From the NCBI RefSeq assembly GCF_030445035.2, contig NC_080689.1, forward strand, positions 24,643,278 through 24,707,277: 64,000 nucleotides of DNA. Direction: 5' to 3'. Origin of the DNA: Dasypus novemcinctus (taxonomy: Eukaryota > Chordata > Mammalia > Cingulata > Dasypodidae). Positions 33,470 to 48,184 of the stretch are shown here, one piece after another (position 1 is the stretch's first letter; each line of letters begins with the position of its first letter). Below the pieces are notes generated by a model. That model ran no database searches and was not told the DNA's origin. It was given only the letters and a program-made list of their open reading frames with translations. The position numbers and the translations under genes were made by a program.

Positions 33470-33820
33470 GAGGTATTACTGTATCAAGTTTCAAATGGGC
33501 CTGTAGTGGTCAGGACCAGTTTTTGTGAAGGAGGGTAGCTTAGGCATGTGGGACAGAAATGCCTGTGGTATGTTCAGAGGACACCCATCCTGGCTTGAAT
33601 AATAAATCCTAAAGGAGAGTCAGGGGTCAGATTATGAAGGCCTCTAATGCTGTGCTAAAAAGACTTGCTATCCACTGACTGCAGGGTAAAATTTATTGAA
33701 GGTTTTGAAACAGGGAAGTAACACGATCTGACTTAGAAATGGTTAGAAAAAACATTGGAGGAGGTATAAAGGCTGGATTGGCAAAGAAGAGCCAAAGGCA
33801 ATGATGCCATTAAGAAGTTA
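33470..33820 (+). repeat. Ancient repeat, left part
   Basis: GTCAGATTATGAAGGCCTCT and AACAGGGAAGTAACACGATC read like a widespread old mammalian repeat. It appears to continue after 35519 with TAATAGTTCAGGTGAGAAGG, so 33.82-35.52 kb is a later insert. Confidence 0.5.
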
Positions 33821-33824
33821 CTGA

Positions 33825-35518
33825 TATAGAATGTTATTGACAGGATATATATGGCTGACAGGGAGTTATACAGGACATATGCCCAGGGTATATAGTAATG
33901 TCTAGATATACTCATAGTGGAAACAATTAAAAACAACAGCTGGGGGGGTACTGGGCCCCTGGCCGGGGGATCACTGTCGTGGACCCTGGGGGAGCAGCGG
34001 CAGTCCCCCAGGTGCAACGGCAAGAACCAGGAAGGAAGGAGGGCCCAACAGTGGGCTCCTGATACTAATGGCTATGCTTTTGAGCCTATACACCTGTAAT
34101 AAGAACAAGGCTTAGAGTAGCACTGTGCCTGGGAGTTTCCTCCTGACAGCCTTCATGTTACTCAAATGTGGCCACTCTCACAGCCAAACTCAGCATGTAG
34201 ATGCAGTGCATTCCCCCCAGCGTGGGACATGACACCCGGGGATGAGCCTCCCTGGCACCGAGGGATCACTACCACATACCAGCTGAAGATGCAACTAGAA
34301 AATGACCTTGAATTAAAGGTTCAATACGGATCAGTAGAATATCCCTGTCTACATATAATAACATGACTTCAAAATGCTGTTTGACCTAATGTAAGGGGGA
34401 AATGGAAAGGAGAAATGAGATTATAAGGCTATGAGTCTCTAAAAAAGAGTCTGGAGGTTGTCAGAAGGAATGCCCTTATGCACAACTGAGCAGAGTCTAA
34501 GAGACAGATAAAGTAGATACAACCCCAGGTATTGGTTCTTTTGAGGGATAAAGAGACCCACGGGTTCTATGGACATGGCAGATGGGGTTCACTGCCATGG
34601 CAGATGGCCCTTCTTTGGAGCTGGTGTTTCTGCATGATGGAAATGGACTCAGAGGGGATCTCTTCTCACAAGACTTGCATGCTACTTTATTGGAATTGTA
34701 GTTGGTGCTGGGGTTTAAGATATATTTAGGGGATTTGAATCTCTGGACTGATAATAAGACACCCAGGCCCAGAGCCTCAACAGACTTCAGCTCCTACACT
34801 TTGATTGATTGGACTTACCCCACTCAGCTAACATGGAGTTGAAGAAGGTCAACCACCACACCATGGAGCCTGGAGTGTCTACAACTGAAAGCAGGAGGAG
34901 TGCATCCAGTGTCCATGTGGAATCTAGGCCCCCACTTGACATAGATGTGCAATGGACACAACCAATCCAATGTCCATAGAGAAAATGTGGAATGGGTGTG
35001 GGAAGGGTAGCCATGGTGGCTGCTGGGTTTGGGGAATGGGAGGAAGAGATGAGATGTGGAGGCGTTTTCGGGACGTGGAGTTGGCCTGGGTGGTGCTTCA
35101 CGGACAATTACGGGACATTGTAGATCCCCCCAGGGCCCACTGGATGGAACGTGGGAGAGTGTGGGCTATGATGTGGACCATTGACTATGGGGTGCAGTGA
35201 TGTTCAGAGATGTACTTACCGGGTGCAATGGATGTGTCACGATGATGGGAGAGAGTGTTGCTGTGGGGGGAGTGGGGGGTGGGGGCGGTGGGGTTGATTG
35301 GGACCTCATATTTTTTGAATGTAATTTTTAAAAATAAATAATTTTAATTTTTAAAAAAAGAAGTTTTGTTATTGAAATAGGAAAAGTGCTCTAATAATGA
35401 TTGAAGTGATAAATGAAGAAGTGTGTGATTATACCACATACTATTGATTGTACACTTTGAATGATTGTATGCTTTATTAATGTGTTAAAAGGAAAAAAAA
35501 CACATAAAAAATGTTTTG
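33825..35518 (+). mobile_element. L1 3' end hosting an unnamed 1.4 kb A-tailed element
   Basis: The outer part (about 33825-33940 and 35360-35518) is an armadillo-type L1 3' end, similar to 58080-58250. Nested in it, about 33943-35360, is an element with a GC-rich start (GGGGGGTACTGGGCCCCTGG), no L1 or ERV coding motif, and an A/T-rich end AAAATAAATAATTTTAATTT. Part of it (34080-34480) is related to 6590-6930. Confidence 0.55.
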
Positions 35519-35770
35519 TAATAGTTCAGGTGAGAAGGAAATGCCTGAACTAAAGTAGTGGTGACAACTATAGAAAACAAAATGGATAACTTTGAGAGAC
35601 ACTATGGAGGAATAATTGACAGGGTATAAGAGTCAGGAAGGAAGAGATAGTAATGGCATTAACCATGTGAAAATATAGGAGATGTAGGAGGTTTTAGGGG
35701 GAAAGAAATTGGGTTGTTTGGATTATTGAGTTTGAGAGCTTCACAGATAAAGATGCCCAGATGGCACTTG
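35519..35770 (+). repeat. Ancient repeat, right part
   Basis: Continuation of the repeat at 33470-33820, just upstream of GPATCH11 coding exon 1. Confidence 0.45.
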
Positions 35771-35823
35771 ACTATGTATTAGAGCTCTTGGGATACATAA
35801 AGATTTATTTCCATTTTAGTTAA

Positions 35824-35931
<108 letters not shown>

Positions 35932-35959
35932 TAAGTAAATGTGCACACTAATGCAGAAA

Positions 35960-37705
<1,746 letters not shown>

Positions 37706-37710
37706 TTTAG

Positions 37711-37752
37711 GAGATGGCATTGTGGAACCGATTCCTCTCAACATCAAAACCG
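37711..37752 (+). CDS. GPATCH11: GPATCH11 coding exon 3 (micro-exon within G-patch)
   Basis: This 42 bp exon encodes DGIVEPIPLNIKT, residues 97-109, with split Gly codons on both sides. The acceptor is TTTTTAG and the donor GTATGT. It continues the G-patch with the characteristic I-x-P-I/L segment. Skipping it would keep the frame (42 is divisible by 3) but would break the domain. Confidence 0.94.
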
Positions 37753-38212
37753 GTATGTAATTATTTTTTAGCATGTTATCTCAATTCTGACTGTAAACAT
37801 TGGGCAAGTTTGAGACCTCATTTCTAGGAATGATAACTATTCTCAACTCTAGCACATACTTTGCTTAATAAATAAATGATGATCTGGCTACAGTTCTTAT
37901 CATAGGAAGCCCTCTAAATATTTGTTGTTTAAACTTCTAAACCTTTAAATTAAAAATAAAATATGTTTTACTGAGTATAAAATAAAATTTTATATAATCA
38001 AAAATGGGGGAAACTTTCATTTTTTTCATTAAAATATGCCAAAAAGTTATGAGATCTTTTTCTTTTCCATCTGGTTGTATCGTCATCTTTTTGGTGCATT
38101 ACTTCACCACGCTGGGCCTGTGCTGGGGCCTGTGCTTATGAGACACTTTTTATCCATTAAATATTTTTCTTAGTATTTTGGATGAATTCAAGAGAAAATG
38201 TTTTTTTGTTTT

Positions 38213-38605
38213 GTTTTTTTAAAGTTTTATTTATTTCTCTCCCCTTCCCCTGCCATCATCTGCTCTCTGTGTCCATTCTCTGTCTTCTGTGTCTGCTTGC
38301 ATTCTTGTCAGGTGGCACTGAGAATCTGTCTCTTTTTGTTGCATCATCTTGCGGTGCCAGCTCTCCGTGGATATGGCGCCACTCCTGGGTGGACTGTGCT
38401 TTTTTCACACGGAGCACCTCTCCTTGCGGGGCATACTCCTTGCGCATGGGGCACCCCTATGTGGGGGACACCCCTGAGCGGCATGGCACTCCTTGAGCGT
38501 GGGCCAGCTCACCACATGGGCCAGGAGGCCCTGGGTATTGAAACATGGACCTTCCATATGGTAGGCAGACACTCTTATCAGCTGTGCCACATCTACTTCC
38601 CTAAA
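38213..38605 (-). mobile_element. DAS-type SINE variant, minus strand
   Basis: Antisense copy of the long family with a diverged head; it lies in the intron before GPATCH11 coding exon 4. Confidence 0.82.
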
Positions 38606-38900
38606 AAAGTGTTTTATTCATCATCTTTATATGAAATTATGACAGTTGTTACTGTTTTCCTCATTTAAAAAATGACTACCAAATTTGTATAGTATTATTA
38701 TTTTATTAGGTAAGACTAATGGTCTTTGTAAAAATCAGATTGGGTATTTTTTTTTAACCTGTACTCTTTTTTTCCTGACCTTGTCAAATGATGTTGAGTG
38801 GCTGTACTCAAATGAGAATTGCATTTAATTTGTAAATATTTAAATTGTTATGTGTTGAAGTATAAAGTCAGTAAGTTTCTCATCATGGTTTTGTATTTGA

Positions 38901-39026
<126 letters not shown>

Positions 39027-39100
39027 TGAAACTTTGTATTTGAGCTTTTATTTAATTTTTCTTAATTATTGTATGTTTTCTGGTCATATGAAATGGTTAA

Positions 39101-40030
<930 letters not shown>

Positions 40031-40057
40031 TTCGCAATACTATCTAGTCATGTTTAA

Positions 40058-40450
<393 letters not shown>

Positions 40451-41140
40451 ACAGGATCATTTCATAAACCCCAAATCAAACCTCTTATATCATTTTTGCC
40501 TTTTAGCTTCAGTTTGCCCTTTCAACTCGACTGCAGTTTAAATGCTTGATTAGCTTAGCTGCAAATATAAATTATTTTAATGTATACTTTGTTTCCTGTT
40601 AACTTCTGGAAGTGATTCTAAGTGCCTACCTCCCCCACCCATAAACAAAACAAAATATAATCCAAAAGTGGAGATTATTCAAGAAAGGAATATACATTTC
40701 TATGGTTACTTGTATGTAAGAATTTTATAGAAAGCATTCGCAATTTGAAAAGTCTGTTCTGTTTAACTGGGAGACCACTAGTGAGAAGTTTTATGGCAAA
40801 GAGAAGCAGCATTTACCCTTAAACCCATCTGAGGAAGGTAGATTCCTTGAAAGTAGGAGGGGTCTTTAAGTGGTGTGATTATAATAGACCCACCCCAAAA
40901 CTATTTTCTCAGTGTTAATAAATGATCTCTGTTGTGTCTGAAAGACTTGTGAAAATTTCAGGGTGGTTAGTAAACTGGGACATATTCTTCTAATATATTG
41001 ATTCTATCCTAGTCACCTCTAAAACTTGAGAGTGTAGCAGAAAATTATGGCCTTTGGCTAATTCTGTATGATCTAAGAAACTTTAGAAAACCAAGGTTCT
41101 GTTTGATGCAAACCATTAATAATGTGCTTTTGCCCTATAT
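40451..41140. other. GPATCH11 intron 7, nothing recognised
   Basis: No repeat or exon recognised. Confidence 0.5.
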
Positions 41141-41144
41141 CTAG

Positions 41145-41905
<761 letters not shown>

Positions 41906-41914
41906 AAATTACAG

Positions 41915-41970
41915 ATAAAGAAGACTTAACTTCAAATTGCCCAGGACCAACTTCTGCAGATCATGACTAA
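41915..41970 (+). CDS. GPATCH11: GPATCH11 coding exon 8 with stop codon
   Basis: The acceptor is ATTACAG. It encodes DKEDLTSNCPGPTSADHD and stops at TAA 41968-41970. This matches the C-terminus that I recall for mammalian GPATCH11 and closes a 264-residue protein with no frame break anywhere. Confidence 0.95.
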
Positions 41971-41980
41971 AAATATTCTC

Positions 41981-41986
41981 AATAAA
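41981..41986 (+). terminator. GPATCH11: GPATCH11 proximal polyadenylation signal AATAAA
   Basis: A perfect AATAAA lies only 11 bases after the stop codon. If used, it leaves a 3' UTR of only a few tens of bases. A distal site further right is possible; I saw no single convincing candidate before the SINE at 42.7 kb. Confidence 0.55.
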
Positions 41987-41999
41987 GTGGAACCTAGAA

Positions 42000-42702
42000 A
42001 AATGTTGATGTTTCCTAGTCATAGTCAATTGAGCAGTTAGAATTCCCTAATTTTTGATGCCAGTAAAGAAAGAGGACCTTTATAAAATAGTAATGTTTTA
42101 TTGTTTTGTACTTTAGAAGGATATAGGTATCCACTGACTTGAAAAACTAATGGAAGGCTGTTTCATAATGTAAGTAGCAGATGTGGCCAATTACAATTTA
42201 TGGCTGTATTGTTTTATTTTTGGGATTTAAAGATACCTAACAGGTAACTCCCTTAAATTGAAAGATAAGACATGGGAGTCAGAGGGAGATCAGAATACCA
42301 GCTTTATTAATGATAAAGCTAAAGCAGAGAACAAGATTGCCTTGTTCTCCAATTAGCCACCTAATATTGCTCCCTGATTTGAGGGTCCATCTTTGCATTC
42401 TGAGAACTGTAAGCACTCCAGGTTAAAGAATCCACACATGCTCAGTTTCTTCTCCCAGTATCATCAGTCATATACGACACTTCTGTTAGGAAGGGATGAA
42501 TGAGAATCCAGAGAACTTGTTCCCATACTTCTTTCTCCCAAGAAGTTCCCTTGGCCCTCATGAGTAGAGGGAAAATATTCCCCCTCAGAAAGACTGATAC
42601 TAGAGATGCTGTTCCATTAACGCTAAATTGTTTTAGCAGCAGAGTAATTTTTATGCTTCTGATAAAATTGTGAGTTTTCATGGAAATATGAATACTCATA
42701 TT
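42000..42702. other. Intergenic sequence after GPATCH11
   Basis: No coding or repeat feature that I can name; a distal GPATCH11 3' UTR could extend into it. Confidence 0.45.
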
Positions 42703-42716
42703 CTGTTGCAGGTTTT

Positions 42717-42902
42717 GTTTGTTTGTTTTTTGCGTGTGGGGCTCCCCTACGCGGGGGACGCCCCTGTGTGGCAGGGCACTCCTTGCGCACATCAGTGCTA
42801 CGCATGGACCAGCTCCACACGGGTCAAGGAGGCCCAGAGTTTGAACCGCGGACCTCCCATGTGGTAGGCGGACGCCCTATCTATTGGGCCAAGTCCGCCT
42901 CC
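42717..42902 (-). mobile_element. 3'-truncated DAS-type SINE with its own tail
   Basis: Antisense. Only the tRNA-like head and first GC-rich part are present (about 170 bases), then a short T-rich stretch (GTTTGTTTGTTTTTTG on the plus strand) where the A tail should be. The target duplication CTGTTGCAGGTTTT is perfect (42703-42716 and 42903-42916), so the short form inserted as such. Confidence 0.88.
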
Positions 42903-43254
42903 CTGTTGCAGGTTTTAGCTAAAGAAACTTAAGAATTGGAAGTCACCTTAAATATCATGTAATGCAGTTACCTACTGAATTTAGGAACCCTCTGACAACA
43001 TTCCCAGCAGATAATAATTCAGCCTCTTCCTTCATTCCTCCAGCCACAAAGAGCTCACTGCTTTAAGACAGGCCATTACTTTGTTGGGTAGATTTAAAAA
43101 AAAAAAAAAAACTAAGCTGTTTTTCCATCTTAATTTAGAATCTGCTTCCCTATTATTTAACCAAGTAGAGCTAGGGACATACCATGAGACAGCTCGATCC
43201 AGGATCGAGCATCAAAATCATGACCTTTTTAAAAAGGTCACAAGCCCAGGTGTC

Positions 43255-43365
43255 TACTCATTTTGAGCCGGTTAGTCTAGGGTAGTTCCTGGATATTTGT
43301 ATTTATTTTAAAGTCCCAAAAATGAGTCTGATAAGCATCTGAGGATGAGAACCAGTAATGTAGGT
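43255..43365 (+). repeat. MER5-like DNA transposon fragment
   Basis: GATAAGCATCTGAGGATGAG and AGAACCAGTAATGTAGG fit a diverged MER5-type end. Confidence 0.45.
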
Positions 43366-43614
43366 TAAATTTGGAGCTTTACTGTTCTTCAGATAGAGTT
43401 GTGCAACTATTTGTATCACCTGTACAAGTTTACAGCTTACCTTTCAGGAGCACTGAGCAAAAGATCAACCACTTCTTCCTTTTATTAGAAACAGCAAACA
43501 CAAGAAAACAGCAGAAGCTACTTTACACTTGCACAGGTTTAGATTATCAGTAGTACAACTTGTATTAGCTTGTTCTCAAGTTTAACTTGGAGGGCTTTAT
43601 AAAAAGATAATTCG

Positions 43615-44020
43615 GGAAGAGGATGTGGCTCAGGCAAATGAGCTTCTGCCTATCACATGGGAAGTCACTGGTTTGGATCCCAGTATCTCCTAAAGAAGAC
43701 AGCAAGCTGGTGCGATGGGCAGGCACAGCAAGCTGACATGAAACACAAGAAGAAAAAACAATGAAAGACACAACAAACAGACAGGCATGGCAAGCTGACA
43801 CAACTGAGATGACGCAACAAGAGATGTCGGGAGGAAAAACAGGATGAAAGACTCAAAGCAGGGAGCGGAGGTCGCTCAAGTGATTAGGCATATTCCTCCC
43901 ACATCAGAGGTCCCAGGTTTGGCTTCTGGTGCCTCCTAAAGAAACCAGGAAAATGAACAGACACAGCAAGTGAAAAACAACAAGGGTGTGGGGAGAAATA
44001 AATCTTTTTTTTTTTTTTTA
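43615..44020 (+). mobile_element. Dimeric tRNA-headed SINE
   Basis: Two tRNA-like heads, at about 43617 (GAGGATGTGGCTCAGGC) and 43862 (GGAGCGGAGGTCGCTCAAG), each with a B-box-like GGTTTGG segment. The target duplication AAAAAGATAAT-CG flanks the whole (43601-43614, 44021-44034). Same architecture as 16978-17279. Confidence 0.85.
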
Positions 44021-44034
44021 AAAAAGATAATGCG

Positions 44035-44135
44035 AGGGTCCCACCCACATAGATTCTGCTGAGTGGTCACTGTGGCCTGGGCATCGCTACCCTTGATTCT
44101 AAGATGCTGCAGAGATTGAGAACCACTAACCTAGT
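44035..44135 (+). repeat. MER5-like DNA transposon fragment
   Basis: GGTCCCACCCACATAGATTC and GATTGAGAACCACTAACCTA. Confidence 0.5.
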
Positions 44136-45125
44136 TCATTTCTAGGCCTCAGTTCCTCATCCAGAAAATGAATTATCATTTTTTGTGAATGTAAAGATAT
44201 TTGAATTATTGGCATTTATGGTTGGATATTGCTTAATATTTTTTCTTAAAAAAAAAAAATTGAATTAGTAGCCAAAACAAATGACTATACCTTTCTGTTG
44301 GAATTAGAATCAAATCCTCTGTCATTTCTACCAGCACACCAACATTCAGTTAGTCAGTCATGGAACAGAATTAGATGTTTAGGAACTGGCATTTCTTTCT
44401 ACTCTTACTATGGGGCAACCCACCACTTTCCCAGGGATATTTCAAATTATGCTTATCAAGAATTAGGCTGAGAATGTTGGAATAACCTTGATATAGCCCA
44501 TTGTGCCACCAGGGTTGTGACCCATCCTTCAAGGGCTAGGGCCTTTGAGAGTAGATGTCACTCCCGTTTTTGTTCATCTAAAGTTAAAAATTCAAGCTTT
44601 CAGAATATGAGTGACAACTTGTTTTCATTGCATTATTTCATTGTACTTCACAACTAGTCTGTTGAGACTGAAGGTGTAAAACATTGAAAAGAATTTTTTA
44701 ATTTGCTTTAAAACATTGATATGAAATTTGAAATGTTAAAGTGAATTTTAAAATCACGGTACCATTTACTTTGATTAAATTGTACTACATGTATTTTCAA
44801 AGTCCCATCTAGAATTTCTAAAATGTTTCATTTTCATAATTATAAATCCAAAATACTGTAGCTTCTGAAATTCAGAATAAACAAATACACTTTAATGTAC
44901 CAAATCAGTTTACCTTACACGTTTACTTTGTTGTTGTTGTTTTTGGCAAACATTCAATTACTGGAAATTTGAAAGAGAAGATTATTATTTATTAGACACA
45001 TTTTATTGGATCAAGCATAAGAAATTTTTAACACTTTTTATTCCCCACCAATTTAAAAAGCACTAAAGAGTTTCTGCTTTATGCAGAGCACTAGGCTCGA
45101 TGCATACTTGATGCACAAAAATGAG
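44136..45125. other. Intergenic, nothing recognised
   Basis: AT-rich and without named repeats or open frames of interest. Confidence 0.5.
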
Positions 45126-45129
45126 AGGG

Positions 45130-45226
45130 CCTATGGAGCAGGTGGAGCTCAGTGGTTGAGCACCTGCTTTGATGTAGAAGGTCCCAGGTTCAATCCCAGT
45201 ATCTCCTAAAAAAAAAAAAAAAAAAG
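45130..45226 (+). mobile_element. Short tRNA-headed SINE
   Basis: GAGCAGGTGGAGCTCAGTGG and CCCAGGTTCAATCCCAGT, then an A run. Confidence 0.8.
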
Positions 45227-45429
45227 AGAGCAGGTCTGTCCCTGCTTTCCGGAAATTCACAGTATAATGAAGGAAAGAGCCATATAGGAATAACAGAGTT
45301 GCAAGGTGGACTGGTAAGCACTAAACAGTGACCAGGGAGAAGGTTAATACTGAATGGGAGGTGGTGGGAAACTATGGAAGTAACCCTTGACTTGGGTTGT
45401 GAAAGACAGGTAGAACTTTAATATGTAAA

Positions 45430-46040
45430 ATTGTGAGGAAGAAGTTACCATATGACCCAACAATACCACTTCTAGGTATAAAATCAAGAAGAATGAAAAC
45501 ATGTGCTTATACAAAACCTTTTACACGAATGTTCATGGCAATATTATTCATAATAGCCAAAATCCAATTTATCCAAACATCCAAATACCCATTAACTGAT
45601 GAATGGATAAAATGTGTTAAATATCCATAAAGTGAAATACTATTTGGTAATAAAGAGCAATGAAGTATTGATGCTTACTACATGGAGGAACCTTGGAAAC
45701 ATACTAAATATGTGAAAAAGACCACATATTATATGATTTTATTTATAAGAAATGTCCAGAATAGGCAAATCTATAAAAATAGAAAGTATATTAGTGGTTG
45801 CCTAGGGTTGAAAGGGTTGGGGAGAAGTAGGAAGTGACTGCTAATGGGTACAGTTTCTTTTTGAGTGGTAAAAATGTTACAGAATTGGTTGTGATAGATA
45901 TACAACTCTGAATATACTAAATACCTCTAGATACTTTTACTAGATCTTAGCCAAAAGGTCGAGACTGAAAACTTTTAAATGTACATATTTAAATTTAAAT
46001 ATTAAATGTAATACTGAATTATATCTCAATAAGGCTGTTT
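45430..46040 (+). mobile_element. Old L1 3' end
   Basis: CCATATGACCCAACAATACC, GTTCATGGCAATATTATTCA, and the terminal ATTATATCTCAATAAGGCTG are L1 ORF2 3' end and 3' UTR text. It is interrupted by a U2 snRNA fragment at 45930-45967. Confidence 0.85.
45930..45967 (-). pseudogene. U2 snRNA 5'-end fragment, antisense
   Basis: Read on the minus strand, TCGACCTTTTGGCTAAGATC matches the invariant start of U2 snRNA (CGGCCTTTTGGCTAAGATC) with one difference, followed by AGT and AGTATC in the right order and nearly the right spacing. About 38 bases are recognisable. The flanking sequence on both sides is L1 3' UTR. Confidence 0.7.
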
Positions 46041-46049
46041 GTTTTTTTT

Positions 46050-46376
46050 TAGTTGAGGAAGAGAATTATGGGTAGAAACTGTAGAGGGAAGCCATTGAGT
46101 GCAAAAGCCTGTTCGGGTAACATTGAGCAGACCTGTGTTGCTGGAGCCTTTATAGGTGATGCTGAACATGGCATAATGGGAGGTAAATTTAGCAAGACAG
46201 GCTGGGGTCATACTAAGAAGGCATGGAATATCGAGCAGAGTCACTTAGACTAAAACCTTTATAGAGTTTTGAGCAAAGAATCAGATTTGTGTTAAGAAAA
46301 CACTGCAGGACATAGGACTGTAGGGAAGGACTAAAGGACAGAATGGAAGCCACAAGAATTTAAAAGGCCACTGTAG
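46050..46376 (+). repeat. Ancient repeat, interrupted by a SINE
   Basis: GAGTTTTGAGCAAAGAATCAG and the purine-rich sequence around it resemble the old repeat at 33.5 kb; it resumes after the SINE at 46789. Confidence 0.4.
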
Positions 46377-46773
46377 GCGGCAGACTTGGCCCAGTGGTTG
46401 GGGCATCCATCTACCAAATGGGAGATCCGCGGTTCAGGCCCCGGGCTTCCTTGACCCATGTGGAGCTGGCCCATGCACAGTGCTGATGCGCACAGGGAGT
46501 TCCGGGCCACGCAGGGGTGTCCCCTGTGTAGGGGAGCTCCATGCGCAGGGAGTGCGTCCCTGGGGAGAGCCGCCCAGCAGGAAAGAGAGTGCAGCCTGCC
46601 CAGGAATGGAGCCGCACACACAGAGAACTGACACAGCAAGATGACGTAGCAAAAAGAGACAGAGATTCCTGTGCCGCTGACAACAGAAGCGGACAAAGAA
46701 GACACAGCAAATAGACACAGAGAACAGACAACTGGGGTGGGGGGAGGGGATATAAATAAATAAATCTTTTTTA
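46377..46773 (+). mobile_element. DAS-type SINE, full length
   Basis: The target duplication AAAAGGCCACTGTAG is perfect over 15 bases (46362-46376 and 46774-46788). Confidence 0.92.
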
Positions 46774-47099
46774 AAAAGGCCACTGTAGTTACCTGTGGCA
46801 GCAATAAAGAGAAATTGAGTCAAGGCAATAAAAATGAAAAGGCAGGGGCAAACAGAAGAAACAATTTAGGGGGAGAAGAGAACATTTGGCAACTGATAAG
46901 ATGTGGGATACAAGATGAAAGAAAGCCATATTCTCCTGAGAGTATTTTAAACAGTTCTTAAGCAGGTCATAAAACTGAGAATCTGATGAAAACTCGGAAA
47001 AATCTACTAGTTTACCATTTTATTTCTGAGGTCTCATCCAGTTCTGAAATTTTAAGATTCTATATAAAAATCTACATATTATTTCAGGTGATTTATCAA

Positions 47100-47515
47100 C
47101 ACTTTGAACCCACTGTTTGTTTCTTAGGCTGCTTAAAGCAGATACCATGAATGTGTTGGCATAAGCAATGGTAATTTATTTGGTTAAAGTCTGGAAAAAT
47201 GTTCAAATCAAGGCTATGCCTTCTTCCCAAAGACTGACAGCCAGCAATCCTTGGTTCCTCATGCACATGGCAAGGCACATTGTCTCCTGGTCTCTCCCTT
47301 CTCTTCCTGATTTTGTTGATTTTAGCTTGCTTCCATGGCTTTCTCTCTGTATTTATCCCATTTATAAAGGACTACAGAAAGGATTAAGACCCACCCTGGA
47401 CCATGCCTTAAGTAACGTCATCAAACGGTCCTATTTAGAATAGGTTTACACCCACACGAATGGATTCAATTTTAGAACGTGATTTTCTGGGGTACGTATA
47501 GTTCCAAGCCACCAC
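47100..47515 (+). repeat. Unassigned repeat shared with 54605-54780
   Basis: Ends with GATTTTCTGGGGTACGTATA after a segment CCTATTTAGAATAGGTTTACA. The copy at 54.6 kb has ATCTACACTAGGTTTACAAG and AATTTTCTGGGGTCCACAGA in the same order. Confidence 0.55.
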
Positions 47516-47745
47516 ACCATCTCAGACCAGGATTTTTCAACGTTGGCACTATTGACATTTTAGGCTGGATAGTTCTTTGTCGTGTGGGCCTGCTCTGTGC
47601 TTTGTGGGATGTTTAGCAACTTCCCTAACCTCTATCCAGTAGATGCCAATAACACATACACACACCCTGCCCCCAAGTTGTAACAATGAAAATTGTCCTT
47701 ATGGGACAAAATCACCCCATTTGAGAAGCACTGCCCCTAGAACAT
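47516..47745 (+). repeat. hAT-type DNA transposon fragment
   Basis: GCACTATTGACATTTTAGGC ... GGGATGTTTAGCAACTTCCC ... TTTGAGAAGCACTG. Same family and orientation as 40232-40450. Confidence 0.7.
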
Positions 47746-47940
47746 AATTCACAAACTTTATTGTGCATCAGAATCCTTTGAAAGGCTCATTAAAACACAT
47801 TTCTAGGCCCAACCCCAGGTCTGCTTCAGTAGGACTAGGGTAGGAACCACAAATCTACATTTCTAACAAGTTCCCAGGTGATGCAGATGATTCTGGTGCA
47901 GTGAACACACCTTGAGAACCACTGCTCAGCATGCTTCAAT
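47746..47940 (+). repeat. MER5A-type DNA transposon
   Basis: GCATCAGAATCCTTTGAAAG, AACAAGTTCCCAGGTGATGC and CCTTGAGAACCACTGCTCAG. Confidence 0.8.
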
Positions 47941-48184
47941 GCACAGGACAGCCACATATAACAGATAATCCAGCCCAAAATGTGAATAGTACCACTGCTG
48001 AGAAACTGCCCTACTGCAGGTTACAACCCATAAAAGTGAAAGAGAATAGAAAATAATAGCATGTGTTGCAAACAGTACCTTGATTTTTAAACGACAGACA
48101 GGCTGATAGATGATTGATAGGAATGAAGGGAGGGAAGGATGGAGGGAGGCAAAAATACAGAGATGTTAGTAAAGCCTCTTCAAA
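47941..48184. repeat. Purine-rich intergenic stretch
   Basis: Includes a GGAGGGAAGGATGGAGG simple purine tract near 48128. No other feature. Confidence 0.5.

Noticed and set aside
33917..34099. Possible coding exon in GPATCH11 intron 1
   Set aside because: GC-rich start of the unnamed mobile element; no splice context joining it to GPATCH11.
45930..45967. Functional U2 snRNA gene
   Set aside because: Only about 38 bases at the 5' end are present, without the Sm site, later stems or a snRNA promoter.
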